DNA of 64,000 bases from Microcebus murinus (GCF_040939455.1 NC_134120.1:15242501-15306500), one strand, 5' to 3'; counted from the stretch's first letter, positions 46,974 to 60,806 are shown. The notes: generated by a model from the letters alone, not told the origin. Translations and numbers: made by a program.

Positions 46974-49567
46974 AGGGATGATATGCCCACTTCTCCCTCT
47001 TCTCACATCATTATTTGTCATGGGTCCATATCATAATAATGGAGATCTCAGCATAGACAAAAGACAGGCACTTGAAAAAATAAAACCTTGCTCAAAGGGA
47101 AGCATGTCCTTTTTAATCACTTAAAGATTTCACTAAAGGGCAGGTTTGAAACACAAATGAATAAGTCATAGGTTAAAGTGCTGAGTACTTCTAAGAACTA
47201 GTCTTTCTGGAGCCACACTTAAACTCTTTCCCGGTTTCTGAGACTGCACTACAACGACAAGCCGTTCTGCGGCTGAATACTGGTGTTTCTGACTTTAACC
47301 TTCTGGAATACACCTTACGTCAAAGTTAGATCTACAATTAAGAGCATTTCATGGGAGGACAGGAAATAGCCACCAGTGTTAGTGTTGACATATATTTTCA
47401 TTGCACAGACAAAACATTTCCATGAACATCAAACCAGACAAAAAATTTGTTAAGTTTTTAAGCTGTCAACCTGTTTTCCATTGCTACACCACGCTTCTCT
47501 CAGCTGGAAGAAGCAATTCACTTAACAAGCCTGCAAATGTGTGCTGACAGTTTCCTTGTGGACAGCAGTAAGTAGCTTTAGTTTTACATAATTAAAACTA
47601 AACTGCATGTTTTTGGTGACTGTGGAGGATAGGCGTTTTTCTTGGGATAATTGAAAGCTAAATTTACATTTTAACACTATCATTCATCCTTGTCAATGCT
47701 CATATTCCAACAGAAGGCATGTCTACCCAAAGCAAACTTTTTCTCAACCACAATGTAATTTTAGGCTGAAATGTGATTTCCTACCTCACCTCCCTCTTTC
47801 CCAAGCTCTTCCTATACTCTGCACAGCCATAAAAGGGAGAAAGAGAAAAAACAAAAAAAAGAGTGTATTTGAGAATAAATAAGAAAATGGCATTTGAGAT
47901 TGCCACTGGTTGGTACAATGGGTTAGGAATGCCCAAGTACCACTGTGCAGGGGGATTAAATGCCAGACACCCTAAACACCTGAGGGCAGATGGGCTCCAG
48001 GAGTACAGAAAAGTGGGGTTGGTTTGGCTTGTACTGGAAGTAAATGATGCTGCCTTCCCAGCTAAACCCCTAGTCCTCCTTTGGGCCTGCAAGGATTACT
48101 TAAAAATAAGCACTTATTAGTACAAAATATGAACAAGCAAAAAAAAATTGGAAATATGGATGTTTCATTCCACCTTTCCAGGCTTGTGGCTGGACCTGAC
48201 AAAGGCCACTTGATCTAAGCTTCCAGAAACCCTTTTTAAGAAGTATTAGTTCTAAGTTTGGATTCTTCAGCACCTTCTAAGTATCCTTCATTCTTGAAAT
48301 GCAGGGTTTCTCAGCTTCCCCCACCCAACCTCTCCTCTCCACACCAGACTCCTGGGTCTCTCCTGTTCCTCAGGATCACAAACCCTCTCATTCTGGAGAC
48401 TGTCAAGACCTGGCAAATGATTCTTTTAGCAACAGCAAAAACTGCTCCATTGCAAGCCCCAGCGCTCTTGACATCTCTGGCAAAAGCACACACAACCCAG
48501 AGGAGCTGAGCGCCAGGAGGCAGTTCCCCTTCCCCAAAATTCTTCCTTGTCTTTGCACCGAGATCTGTGAATCAATTGATATTTGCATTACCGAATAACC
48601 TTTGCAACACCGTGACCTGGCTCCTAAGTAGATGACTAAGGAAATACACAGACACACAAGCGCCTTAAATCTCTTCAGGGATCGACCAGCTTCCTAGAAA
48701 ATGTTGGGGTTGTCCCTGTTGCCTATATGGGGGAGGGAGTTGTGAGGAAGTCGGGCGCTTTGTATTCGCCAGAGGCTCTGCTTGGCTAGGCTGAGGGCCG
48801 GGGGTGACGCTGGACTGGCCGGAGCCTGCCACTGCCACCTGCCTCCCGGTCGCGCGAAGGCCAGAGCGGCGCTCAGCTGACTCCGCACCCGCCGCGCAGC
48901 TGTCCTCTCCGCCGGGTTTGGGGGACTGGGGAGAGGGACGGCGGGGACAAGGGAACATCCGAGCCTGTGCCCGGAGAGCAGGACCTGTTGGCAGAGCGGG
49001 TGTGAAAGGAGCTGGGGAAGAGCGAGGTCGCGGATCTAGAGAGGCAGAGAGACCGCGGTGAGCAGGGACAGCAGGGACGATCCCCGAGACGCCCCGCGTG
49101 CCGGCTGGAAAGAAGGAGGGTTGGGCAAAAGGGTCAGGGAAAAGAATATAGCTGCAAAGGGAAGAGAAGCACGGAGAAAACTCAAGAGAGCCACGAACAG
49201 AGGCGGGATTCCGGCACTGTTCGCTAAACAGACCTGAAACCCGGGGCGGGAGCGCTGCGCCCCAGATGCCCACACCTGTGGCTTTGTGAGACGCAGCCTG
49301 GATTCCAACCCGCGCGGGTCGGAGTCGAGGCCACCGAGCTGGACCACGGCTCCGAGGTGCACTCAGGGGGTCCCTCTCCCCAAAGTTGTCCAAGGAGAGT
49401 ACCGTGCCAGACAGGGTTGAGATCAGGCGGACAAAAGGAGGTGTTGGGTAGGTGCGGAGCGAAGGTGGTCTGCGCGTAGGATGGGTTTTTGGAGAGCTGC
49501 GTGCTGGCTCGGGCGCCCTGGGGAAGAGAGGGAGACACATTGGCGGGGAGAGAGAAGGAAAGGATCA

Positions 49568-50305
<738 letters not shown>

Positions 50306-50401
50306 TCACCAGGGGCCTCCGGCGTCAGCTGCCTTCCGATTCCGCCAGGGGGAGCGGCGCCCCGGCCGCCCGGTCTCGGCAGGTGGAGAGGGGCGATGTC
50401 C

Positions 50402-51550
50402 AAGGTGGATGCCTGGGGCTGGGCTTTGCTGGAGGGATTTGGAACCGCGATTGCAAAGGACTTCTGATTCTCTTTCCCCTCCATAGACCAGCTCCTCGCT
50501 GTCCCAGCCCACAGACTTCCAGACCTTGCCTTCTTGCAGGGCGCCCTCTCTCCCTCCCTCTATCTTTCTTCCCCTTCCCCGTCTCCCCCCCCCCCATGGC
50601 AGCAGTATCCTCACCTCCAACCCCGTTTTTCGCACCCCTGCCCTCTGCCCATTGGCATGGTGAGATGAAGGATGACACAGAAGACACATGGCCCCTTTCA
50701 CAAGCATGCAGCTTCCATGTCACCGAGGAAGAAACTGCTCTTATGCGATTTCCCTGGGCTGTACCTACTAGAAAGCTCAAACTGTCCCTAAACTGCTACA
50801 TACACACACACCTGTCTAGAATTGCTCAATTTTCCTCTGCTCTTTATATTCTTAGATCTGAAGAATGGTCACCAGACCAATCTAGGTGCCATGGATACAA
50901 AGGGGATGGGCACCATAGTGATGCCACAATAAATAGAAGCTGGTAGGATGCTGGTGCCCACAACCTGGCTGCCAGATCTGGTCGTGTGGTTGTGTTTGGA
51001 ACAGGTGAGGTCGATTCCTCAGCAAACAATTGTGACTTACCTCCTTGGTGTGTCCTTAGTGTTCCATGTCCACAGGATGTTGATATTGATGAAGTTGAAA
51101 ATGTACACTTCTGTCTGAATATCTGGTGATTCAATATATTTGTGCCTTCTTAGGCAATTACACACACAGGTTGCATAACTGAATATTCTTGGGATTGAAG
51201 AGTATTTTCATACATGTGTCTGGCTCTACAGAAAAAATATGCTAATTTTAAGATCATTAATAGTAGCCAAGGAAGTACAATAATACTATCCTGAGGGAGT
51301 AATCCAAGTGAAAACCAAACCGAAAAGGTTTATCATTGGCCTGGACTGCTCCCCTCCTGGGTTCCCAGCCTCTGCATTCCATCGGTAAGCAGGTGTTCCA
51401 CTGACAGGTGACCGATCATCCCTAGGCGTGCCACCTCCCTCTCAGTGAGCTTGCTTGAAGACAGGGACTTGGTCTTGTTCCTCTGTGTGCCTGCAGAGCG
51501 CCTAGATCATAGCGGTGCTCAGTGAGTATTTGATGAATGAGCAGATAACC
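50402..51550. other. GRP upstream flank, nothing recognised
   Basis: Pyrimidine-rich near 50500-50600, including a C tract at 50586-50597, then unique sequence. The 236-codon + frame at 50236-50946 starts in the CpG island and shows no recognisable domain. Confidence 0.45.
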
Positions 51551-51569
51551 TAAGAAGTGCTCAGTTCTA

Positions 51570-51884
51570 GGCCGGGCGCTGTGGCTCACGCCTGTAATCC
51601 TAGCTCTTGGGAGGCCGAGGCGGGCGGATTGCTCAAGGTCAGGAGTTCAATACCAGCCTGAGCAAGAGCGAGACCCCGTCTCTACTATAAATAGAAAGAA
51701 ATTAATTGGCCAACTGATATATATATAAAAAATTAGCCGGGCATGGTGGCGCATGCCTGTAGTCCCAGCTACTCGGGAGGCTGAGGCAGGAGGATCGCTT
51801 GAGCCCAGGAGTTTGAGGTTGCTGTGAGCAAGGCTGACGCCACGGCACTCACTCTAGCCTGGAAAACAAAGTGAGACTCTGTCT

Positions 51885-51913
<29 letters not shown>
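51570..51913 (+). mobile_element. lemur-type Alu, forward orientation, with 18-base TSD
   Basis: 'ggccgggcgctgtggctcac', mid insert 'gaaagaaattaattggccaa' followed by ATATATATA, then a long A tail. Direct repeats AAGAAGTGCTCAGTTCTA at 51552-51569 and 51914-51931, perfect. The youngest-looking Alu in the window. Confidence 0.97.
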
Positions 51914-51917
<4 letters not shown>

Positions 51918-52051
51918 AGTGCTCAGTTCTAAATGCCTTCTACAACCCCAGGTCTCTGGAGGAGCATTAAACACTTATCTCTCCAGATGAAGTTATAGAA
52001 AAATGTCCTTTAGTTTAATCAAAACTATTTTAGACTCTTTTAAATAAAATT

Positions 52052-52146
52052 CCCCAACCCCATGAAACTAAGGGAAAACCACTATAAACCCCATGAAACT
52101 AAGGGAAAACCCCAACCCCATGAAACTAAGGGAAAACCACTATAAA
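52052..52146. repeat. minisatellite, three alternating units of about 30 bases
   Basis: The core CCCATGAAACTAAGGGAAAA occurs three times (from about 52059, 52090 and 52117) joined by two alternating linkers, ACCACTATAAA and ACCCCAA. Confidence 0.9.
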
Positions 52147-52670
52147 GACATTCAAGCATGGGAACGGTTCTCCAGAAAGCACCACTCTTCTGCTAATTCA
52201 GGCCAGGAGATACCCAGGCCCCCCTATTCACCTCTGCTCTTGCTCTAAGTACCCTAGCCCACAGGTTTTCTGCCCTCAGACTAGGGCTGGGACATGCGAC
52301 TATGGCATTCTGCCAGGTCAGCACCTGTGTCAGCCTTGTTCCGGGCTGCGTCCACACTGCCTGGCACAGTCCTAGGCACAAAGAGGGGGCTTAATAGATG
52401 TGAATGGGTGCATTGTCCTACAGGTACAGGAAGCTGAGTCCAGTCCCTTAACCAGGAGGACAATGGATTGTTACGAGTTAGAGAATGGAACTGCTGCATG
52501 TTTGAGTCAGCTGCTATGAATGAGCTCCAATAGGTCCTGGCTGGAGGTCCTCTCATTTGCCTTTTAAAATCCTCCCCAGGTAGAGATGATTAACCACACT
52601 GATTTAGGGGAAAGCTGAACTGTTGTAAGAAAGATCTCACAATGCAATTACCCATTTAAAAGAGAAGTTT

Positions 52671-52708
52671 GTTTTTCTTTTCTTTTTTTTTTTCTTTTCT
52701 TTTCTTTT
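52671..52708. repeat. T-rich (TTTTC)n tract
   Basis: Low-complexity TTTTTCTTTTC run. Confidence 0.9.
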
Positions 52709-53632
52709 GGCCAGGACAGGTGTTCCAAGTTGGCAGGCAGCTCTGTTCTACACAGATATTCAAGAACCTGGGTCCATTCCAACTTGTGTCTCTGCCATTC
52801 CCTAGTACAGCACTACGCAAAGGGCTGGGGCCCACAAGAAGATAAGGAGCTTGTGTCAGAATGTAAATTAAGGCACTGCTGCCTTCATGGAGAACATCTT
52901 GCTATAGAAAAAATGTCAGCCGAATGAAACAATGTGTTTAGTGATGTCATTGATTCTGGCGCAAGGTCTTTATCGCATTGTGAGTGTGTAACAAATAGTT
53001 TGGGATTGAGCAGCTGATGTATGGGCCACACGTGATGAACAGCATCTTAAGGCCCTGTTCCCGTCTGCGTGGCTTGGGTTGCAGCTGGTGGGAAGGGAAA
53101 GTGCAGAGGCATGCCCACTCTCTTAATATCCCAGCCCGAATGCAGCACTTATCTCTTCTGTTCATATTTCATTAGGAAAGAGCCAGGCACATGGTCATAG
53201 ACAACTGCAAGAGAGGTTGGGGGTTACAGTCTTGTAGTACGTTGTGCCTGTCTCTGATTGCATCGCTGTGGAAAAAGGAGCCAAAGGAGTTTGATGGACA
53301 GCTGGGAAACTCTCCCAGAACTGACCTAGTGCATCTCAGGCACTTGGAGAATCTTGCAAATTGCATTTGATTAAATAAAACTAGATTCTACAAGGTTGGT
53401 CAGGGGGAGCATCTCCTCGTGAGGGGAACAACTGGGATTCCCAATTCCTCCACCCCAAAGTTCTGTGTCTCCTAGAGGATCTCTGGTTACTAACATGATC
53501 CACACCCCTTGGGCTCAGTGGGGTGCTGCACCCTCATCACTGTGGCCCAAACTGGGATGCCCTATTATTGAATTCCCCATTCAGGAGCATTTAATCTAAT
53601 CTTTCTAAAGGAACCTTATCATGGAGCTACTT
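52709..53632. other. intergenic, nothing recognised
   Basis: Unique-looking; only short chance frames. Confidence 0.4.
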
Positions 53633-54060
53633 CCATGGAAGTGCTGTGTAACAAACTGCCACATTTCAGCGGCGTGCGACAATTAGATTTACTTTCCATG
53701 TGCGTGCAGTGGGGCTGGAGCGGCTCTGCTGATCTCCCGTGGGCTCTGCTGGCCTTGGCTCCAGGCTGGGGTTTGCTTTAGGTTTAGGTCCCTGCACTTG
53801 TCTCTCGCCCTGCTAGGACCAGTGGGCCGGCAAGAGCATGCGCCTCTCTGGCGGGGCAGAGAGACAACAGGCAGTACATGGAACTCACACACTGTCAGTT
53901 CTCCCTGGTGCCACTGGGAGTCAGATGCAAGTCACACGGGCAAGCCCGCAGTCTAGTGGCAGGGAAGCATGCACTGCCCGTGATGTGACTGTGACAAGGA
54001 TGTGGCTGCAGGGAGGGGCAAAGAGGGGACCCCTACTTCAATCCGTCAACGTGCAGAGAG
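53633..54060 (+). repeat. ancient interspersed repeat, LTR/MER-like
   Basis: 'aagtgctgtgtaacaaactg', 'ccacatttcagcggcgtgcg' and 'ctccaggctggggtttgctt' follow the text of a common mammalian repeat ('tgctgtgtaacaaac...'). Diverged; family not assigned. Confidence 0.5.
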
Positions 54061-55510
54061 AGTAGAGGGGAAATGGACACGACGGGTAATGCCCAGCAAA
54101 ATGATCTCGCCAACAGGGTGGTGTTATTCATTGGCTTGGCATCCCTGTGGAGAACGTCTAGGGCCACACGCCTGTGTGCCCTTGTCTCCACTCCCAGGTG
54201 GCATTTTTCAGTAAATTCCATAGCTATTTCCCTCAGTGTACTCTCTACTCCACAAGGCATGAAATATGTCTTTTTAGATTTATAAAGATTTCAGGTCAGT
54301 TTGTATCTTGGAATTTTTCTCTTCCACAGAGCGTGGCATGACTTCAAGGGGACCCCTCCAGAGGCTTGGGTGGTCTGGTCTAATTAGGCCCATTTGTGTG
54401 CTGGGGAGAGAGACCCACTCAAGCTAGCTCAAACAAAGGGGGACTATCTGAAAGCTCAAAGACAGAAAGAACTGTGGGGTTCAGCTGGCTCTCAGGGGAA
54501 TGAGAACTGGACCCAAGGACCCCCAAGTCCATCCTCCTTTCTGTGGACTGACTTCCCTGCCCACCCATGAGTTTCCATTTCTGCATAACTTCAGCCTGCT
54601 ACGTGGCCCACTCACTGCACCTATTCCAGCATGCTCTATCAGGGACACCTTTTCACCTGGCCTCCTGGCTGGGAAAGACAGCCTGTGCTGGAAACTGCCT
54701 CTGTTTCTCTGCGTCCTAATTCCAGATTTCCAAGAGAAACATGAGTTGCCCAGCCCGTAGTTTTGATCCAGATGCACAGGTTATAGGTCGCCCAACAGCT
54801 TATAGATGAGTGAGTCCTGCACGTCCAACCAGCTCTTGTTGGAGTCTAGGAACAAGTGGTGGCAGATGTGGCTCTGAGCAGGACGGTGTCCCCTGAACAG
54901 AAGGCACATGGTCTCGTGCTGGATATTCCATGATTTAGGCTGTGTCCTTTTGGCTCAGTGACCCCCAGACAGTTCATCACCAAGGCCATTCGTAAAATTA
55001 TTTTCTCCCATGGATTGCAGGTTTTACCAAGCGTTTTACTGTCTAACGAGCCATATTTATTTAGATTTCCTATTTTCATTCATCAAAGACATCAGGACTG
55101 TCCATCAGTTTCTAATCAGGTTGAAATAACCAACCTTACCAAAAAGGGTCTGTGTAATTCCAGCCCCAAATCAATGAAATGTTTCATTTTAGTTAGTCTT
55201 TGCAGCTGCATTGGAGGTCAAATGTATGTTTTTTAGGGTAGATTTTTGAAGTATGGGAAGTAGCTTGCATTAATAGATCTCTGCCATGGCTCTTAGGGGA
55301 TTCCAAATTGGGAGTCTCTGCTAAGGTTCAAGGGGTACTTTTGCTAAATAAAAATAGCTCAGTGGGGGGGGGAACAACTCAAGCTGTGAGTTGGAGCCTG
55401 TGGAGGCTTTCAGAGCAGGTCTTGCTGCAGTGAGATGACCCACGAACCCCAGGTCCAGGCTGGAGCAAAGGAAGCAGGCTGAAAGGGGGATGACAGGGAG
55501 CAGGGGGGCT
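54061..55510. other. intergenic, nothing recognised
   Basis: No gene or nameable repeat. Short chance frames only. Confidence 0.4.
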
Positions 55511-55690
55511 GGCCTGGGTTCTGATTCTACCCCTGCCATTTCTGAGCTACGATGTGACCTCAGGCCACTCAGTTTGGACGGGCATCTCAGTTTCTTCATC
55601 TGTAAATCGTGTCAGTGATTTCCTCCTAACATCCTCCTAATGTCCCTAGGGTGTTAGGAGGATTAAATGAGATCATGTGTGTCAGCTACT
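55511..55690 (+). repeat. MIR element
   Basis: 'gatgtgacctcaggccactc', 'catctcagtttcttcatctg' and 'ggaggattaaatgagatcat'. Includes a perfect 10-base hairpin at 55631-55663. Confidence 0.8.
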
Positions 55691-55859
55691 TACTTTTTAA
55701 ATTAATAATAATGGAAAACTATAATTAGAGCGAACTAATTTCTGGGTTGATTGCGAGTCTCAAGATGGCATAATTTTCTTGTTCAGCGCCTAACCCAACA
55801 CCATGTGCTATTTAAGTCTCCGGAGGAGGTGATCATACAAAAATGATGGCTGCCACTTG

Positions 55860-56060
55860 GTGCGTGTCTATTATGTTCCAGTATCTATTATGTGGGCTGT
55901 GTGTGGTTGCCATGTGCATTTGCTTGTGTCATCTTCACAGCTGTCCTATGAAGTGGGTGTTATTTATCCCATTTTATAAATGAGGGAACTGATGCTCAGA
56001 AAGGTTAGATCCCAGTGCCCGGATGGTAATTGGCAGAGCCTAGAGTCAACCTCAGATCCA
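55860..56060 (+). repeat. MIR/L2-type fragment
   Basis: 'gtcatcttcacagctgtcct', 'atcccattttataaatgagg' and 'aactgatgctcagaaaggtt', an ancient SINE/LINE signature. Confidence 0.7.
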
Positions 56061-56194
56061 TCAGATTCTGAAGCTTAGAGTCTGGTAGATCTGGTAAGAA
56101 TGGATTTCTATGTAGTTTCAGGAATTGTCTGAGATTTGACAAATTTCATCACCCAGAAGGCATTAAAAAGTGGCATTATAAGATAACTTTAGAA

Positions 56195-56332
56195 GAGATG
56201 CTGGGCATGGTGGCATGCACCTGAAGTCCTAGCTACTTAGGAGGCTGAGGCAAGAAGATCACTTGAGCCCAGGAATTCAAGGCCAGCCTGGACAACATAG
56301 TGAGACCCGATCTCTAAAAAAAAAAAAAATTA
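56195..56332 (+). mobile_element. Alu monomer (FLAM-like)
   Basis: 'gctgggcatggtggcatgca', 'gaggctgaggcaagaagatc', 'ccagcctggacaacatagtg' and an A tail: one left-monomer length. Confidence 0.85.
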
Positions 56333-56750
56333 AAACTAAAAAAATTTAGAAGATATAATCAGGGATAAGTTTTAGAGGCTTCTACGTAAAATCTACCTGC
56401 AGTCTCCTCTGTTTGCTTGTTTCCCACCCCTAGCCACCCTAGCTCTAGAGTTGTGCGCATTGCCTTCCAATTTGTACGTGGAAGTAGGCGGGAGTGGTGG
56501 GAACATAAAATTTGCTTTGTGGAGAATAACAGACTCATAAAATGGCCAGAATCCCAAAATATAGCCCACAATATCTGAAAAGGAAAATATATTTCTGAGA
56601 TTCATCTATGTGAAAATCTTACTGCATGATCCTCCTTGAAATCCAGATACTCTTTGCATGTCATTGATTACTTTCCGTGGCCTTCTGTGCTACCAAGACA
56701 GATTGGAGGGGGCGACTGCCCTCGACTTCAGCTTCACGGTTTATCTAATT

Positions 56751-56974
56751 CAGGGCTTCTCAACCTCACACTACCCATATTTGGGGTCAGATAATCGTTT
56801 GTTTGAGGGGGGCCGGCCCATGCGTCGTTGCAGGATGTTGAGCGGCACCGCTGGCCCCTACCGGTTGGATACCAGTAGCATCTCTCAGCTGTGACAGCCA
56901 AGGGGCCTCCAGACATTGCCAAATGTCCCTTTCAGTGGGTAGGAGTGGAAGGGCCCCCAGCTGAGACCCTCTGG
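56751..56974 (-). mobile_element. MER5A-like hAT-Charlie DNA transposon, reverse orientation
   Basis: Terminal sequence CAGGGCTTCTCAACC at one end; the interior, reverse-complemented, gives 'gggacatttggcaatgtctgg' and 'tgctactggtatcc'. Non-autonomous, non-coding. Confidence 0.8.
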
Positions 56975-56983
56975 GGCCGATTT

Positions 56984-57055
56984 AACTGCCCATCTCCCTA
57001 GCTATGATCTAACTGCCCGTCTTCCTAGCTATGATCTAACCACCCATCTCCCTAG
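56984..57055. repeat. 27-base tandem repeat, 2.7 copies
   Basis: Units AACTGCCCATCTCCCTAGCT+ATGATCT, differing by single bases, directly next to the MER5A-like element. Confidence 0.9.
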
Positions 57056-57143
57056 AGCCCTCCTGGTGCCCACACTGGAGCATCTGCAGTGCTAGAGAAC
57101 TCACAGGTTCTCCTCTTTGGAGAAGACTGAATGGAGAAAACTT

Positions 57144-57469
57144 TTTTTTTTTCTGAGACAGAGTCTCACTCCATTGCCGGGCTAGAGTGCCGTGGCGTCA
57201 GCCTAGCTTACAGCAACCTCAAACTCCTGGGCTCAAGCGATCCTCCTGCCTCAGCCTCCCGAGTAGCTGGGACTACAGGCAAGTGCCACCATGCCCGGCT
57301 AATTTTTTCTATATATGTTTTTAGTTGGCCAATTAATTTCTTTCTATTTTAGTAGAGACGGGGTCTCACTCTTACTCAGGCTGGTTTCGAACTCCTGACC
57401 TTGAGCAATCTCCTGCCTCGGCCTCCCAGAGTGCTAGGATTACAGGTGTGAGCTACCGCGCCTGGCCTA
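57144..57469 (-). mobile_element. lemur-type Alu, reverse orientation, with TSD
   Basis: Short T run, 'ctgagacagagtctcactcc', mid insert 'agttggccaattaatttctt' and 'gtgctaggattacaggtgtg'. Direct repeats GAGAAAACTT at 57134-57143 and 57470-57479. Confidence 0.93.
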
Positions 57470-57479
57470 GAGAAAACTT

Positions 57480-59010
57480 CCTTATATTGAAAATAAATAT
57501 GTCTCTCTAGCATCTCCCCCATCAGGACACAGGGTCCTATTGTGCCCTGCCCTCTGGGCCGGGAAGAGCCTCACAGACACTCCCATGGCCACCCTCTGCT
57601 CTGCTTTGAACATCCCCTCTGTGGTCAACAGCTCCTCCCATGGAACATGGAAAGAGTGCTCCTCCCTCCCTGTCCTGGCTGAGCTGTTTCAAGCACCCTC
57701 CAGGGGGACTATTTCCCATTTAAAGTTGAGAAGGTGAGAGACAGGGGTGCTGAGTGTGACCACAAAGAAGTCACTTCCTTGGATTACCCCCGGAGGGAAC
57801 TGGGCATTGGTTAAGGGATCTGCTGAGGAAGGGGCATTATTTTCCAGAACTTTCCACAGGTATATTTCTAGACCTCTTAGCCAAAGAACCCAGGTCTGGG
57901 AAAAATGAAAGCCACTGTGTACTCCAGGTCAGCCCTGCCTGGGAGGCTGGGTGACTTCACATATTTTACCCCCTCCTCAGCTAATGTAGCGGTAAGGACT
58001 AAGGCAGGAGGCAGGCCAGGTGGCAAAGGGTGGGGCTGGCACAGGTCTGGGGCTAGGCGACCCTCGTTCTTTCCTCCAAAGACCCATCAGCAGAGGCTGT
58101 GCTCCTCAGCCAGCCTTTCTTCCTGTCTTAGCCAGTACGAAAATAAAAAAGACTATGAATAGGAAACAACTTCATAGATTCCAAGTAAAGAGCTGAGTGC
58201 ACAAAATGCAAGGTACGACTATCTCCTCGTCATCAGCCCTCACCCCTCACCCCCCAACCCCAGGTGGCAGCTTCTCCTAGTCTCTCAGCTTCAGCCAGGC
58301 AAAGTTGCAACCAAGTTTAGTAGCAAGTTCCTAAGGAAAAAAATTATTCAGAAAAATCTCTGAAATGCCATTAGTGTAATCTGATTTGACTTATCAAATC
58401 GAGACACATCTATCCATCTCCCTCATTCTCCCTCTTGATGGCGCCTCTCACAGTGGCACCCAAGTATTCAGACCAATATATTGCATTACAGCTGAAGCGG
58501 GTGTCTGGGAGGACCAAGTACACGCGGGGCCACCCTGCCGGGCCCCTGGGCACTCAGGAAGGGGTGAGTTCTGACGGTAAAGCAGTGTCATGCGGCGTGG
58601 ATGGCATTTCTACCTAGCACCAAATATTGTAATAGTGTGACAATCCTTCCCACCAAAATCAGAATCTTAATTGACGTCTAAACTAGCGTTGGCCCTCTTA
58701 AGGGTCAAAGTAGCGTGGTCTACCTCGGTTGCCAAAATGAGACACCATTGCTAGTATCTGTCCACGGCTGTCTTCCTGTTACATGTGACAAATAAGCCCC
58801 CATTTATTTATGCCACTGTTAAGGTTTATGTCACAGCCAAATAAATTCCTAGCCAATCAGGGGAGGAACATATCTAAGGTAAATGTCATGTTTCTCTGCC
58901 TAGGGCCAATCTTGTATACAAATAGAATTCACCACTTCTCACGTCTGCTAGAATCTCTGGGTTTTCTTTCAGGTTCCTGCACTGCAGTTTGTCTTCCAAA
59001 GAATATGGGT
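57480..59010. other. intergenic, nothing recognised
   Basis: No gene or repeat that I can name. Confidence 0.4.
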
Positions 59011-59019
59011 AGGTAATTC

Positions 59020-59180
59020 CTTCTCTGCCATTGACTGTGTGACCTCAGGCAAAACACTTAACTTCTTTGTGCCTCAGTTTCCTCATCTGTAAAATGCGGA
59101 TAATAGTACCTGGTGGTTGTAAGGATTTTTTTTTTAAAAAAGCTAAATAAAATTCTCAGAACACAGTCTGGTATATCTAT
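59020..59180 (+). repeat. MIR element
   Basis: 'attgactgtgtgacctcagg', 'cttctttgtgcctcagtttc' and 'ctcatctgtaaaatgcggat'. Confidence 0.85.
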
Positions 59181-60279
59181 AGGAATTCAGTAGGTGGTGG
59201 TGATGATGGTGACAATGATAGAACAATGGTGTGCATTCTTACAGCAAAACTTTATACCTATGAACTAGGATGGCAGGAGCAGCAGATTTGCATCCGCCAC
59301 TTCCTGCTTCTCCTGCTGCAAAATCTCCTTAGAAACACAATCATCCAAGTTCTTAAGTCAATCTTCCAAGGCGTGTAGAGGAATACCAAGTATACACCAC
59401 CATGCGGACCTCTCCCTTGTGTGTGCTGATTACTCAGACCTTCATAGGTAACCAAACCTAACCATATAATATTTTTCTTTTTCACATTAAATTTCATCTT
59501 ATTGAGTTCTGACCAAGGTTCTCAAATATCCAGGTCCTTTGGTAATTTCAACTTTAATTTGTCTTTTGTCTTTGCCATTTCTCACTCATTTTGCATCATC
59601 TGCAAATTTAATCTAAGTCAAATTTACTTTCTCCTCCGGGTTGTTAATGAACACTGCATATTGGATAATGCAGTTTCCGGTACTGAGACCCCCTGGGATC
59701 CTTCTTGATCTTTATTCACATTCAGATCTAATTTCAGATGCTACCAATTACTTGCACCAACCATTTGTCAACAAAACCCAAAACCATGTTACCGTCGACT
59801 CTTCCAGGCCCTACCTCTGTAATTGCTCCATGAATTGCTTGGGTCAGAGGTTTCACATCAAATAAATGTTAAAATGATTTCCACTGAATTCCCCTGTGGG
59901 GTTTCAAGTTCATAATTGTTTTCAAAAATGGTTGTGCCTGTATTAGAGAGAATAATTGGAGGGTTTTGAATCAGCCTGGCCTGTTGCTCATTAGATTCTC
60001 TTTCCCCATGTGTGTAGAGATCAATTTTCTTATTAAATTTCTTAACTTCTTACCTGGAATGCCAGGCAGACCATGAGAACATTCATTTCCTGAGTCATCA
60101 TGCTGATGAATAGTCCTCTGCCTCTGGAGTTTGGAATCATGCCAGACCCAGTCCTCTGCAGTTTGTGCCATGGTTTTGAACACTCTGAAAGCCAGAAATG
60201 TCCCCCGCTTCTGTTTGAGTGCTGAATTTTAAATACTCTTTAACTAGTTAGTGGCCAGTGATGACATTACCTTCTGATC
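59181..60279. other. intergenic, nothing recognised
   Basis: Unique-looking AT-rich sequence. No call. Confidence 0.4.
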
Positions 60280-60450
60280 CAGTGGTTCTCAACCTTGGCC
60301 AATTTTGTCCACACATCTGGCCCCCATCCCTACCCCACCCCCGCTGGGACATTTGTCAATGCCTAGAGACACTTTTGGTCATCACAACTTGAGTGCAGAG
60401 GGCAATGCTCCTGGTGTCGAGCGGGTAGAGGCCAGGGATGTTGCTAATCA

Positions 60451-60454
<4 letters not shown>
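60280..60454 (+). mobile_element. MER5A-like DNA transposon, left part
   Basis: Starts with the hAT-Charlie terminus CAGTGGTTCTCAACC; continues 'gggacatttgtcaatgccta' and 'gcgggtagaggccagggatg'. Split by an Alu; resumes at 60820. Confidence 0.9.

Positions 60455-60806
<352 letters not shown>

Noticed and set aside
48265..48273. TTCAGCACC as a REST/NRSE site in GRP intron 1
   Set aside because: Only the left half-site is present; the right half is missing at any usual spacing.
48665..49540. 291-codon frame on the - strand in GRP intron 1
   Set aside because: Lies in a CpG island where stops are rare, composition is Pro/Ser/Arg-rich, overlaps other long frames, and shows no domain, Kozak start or splice context.
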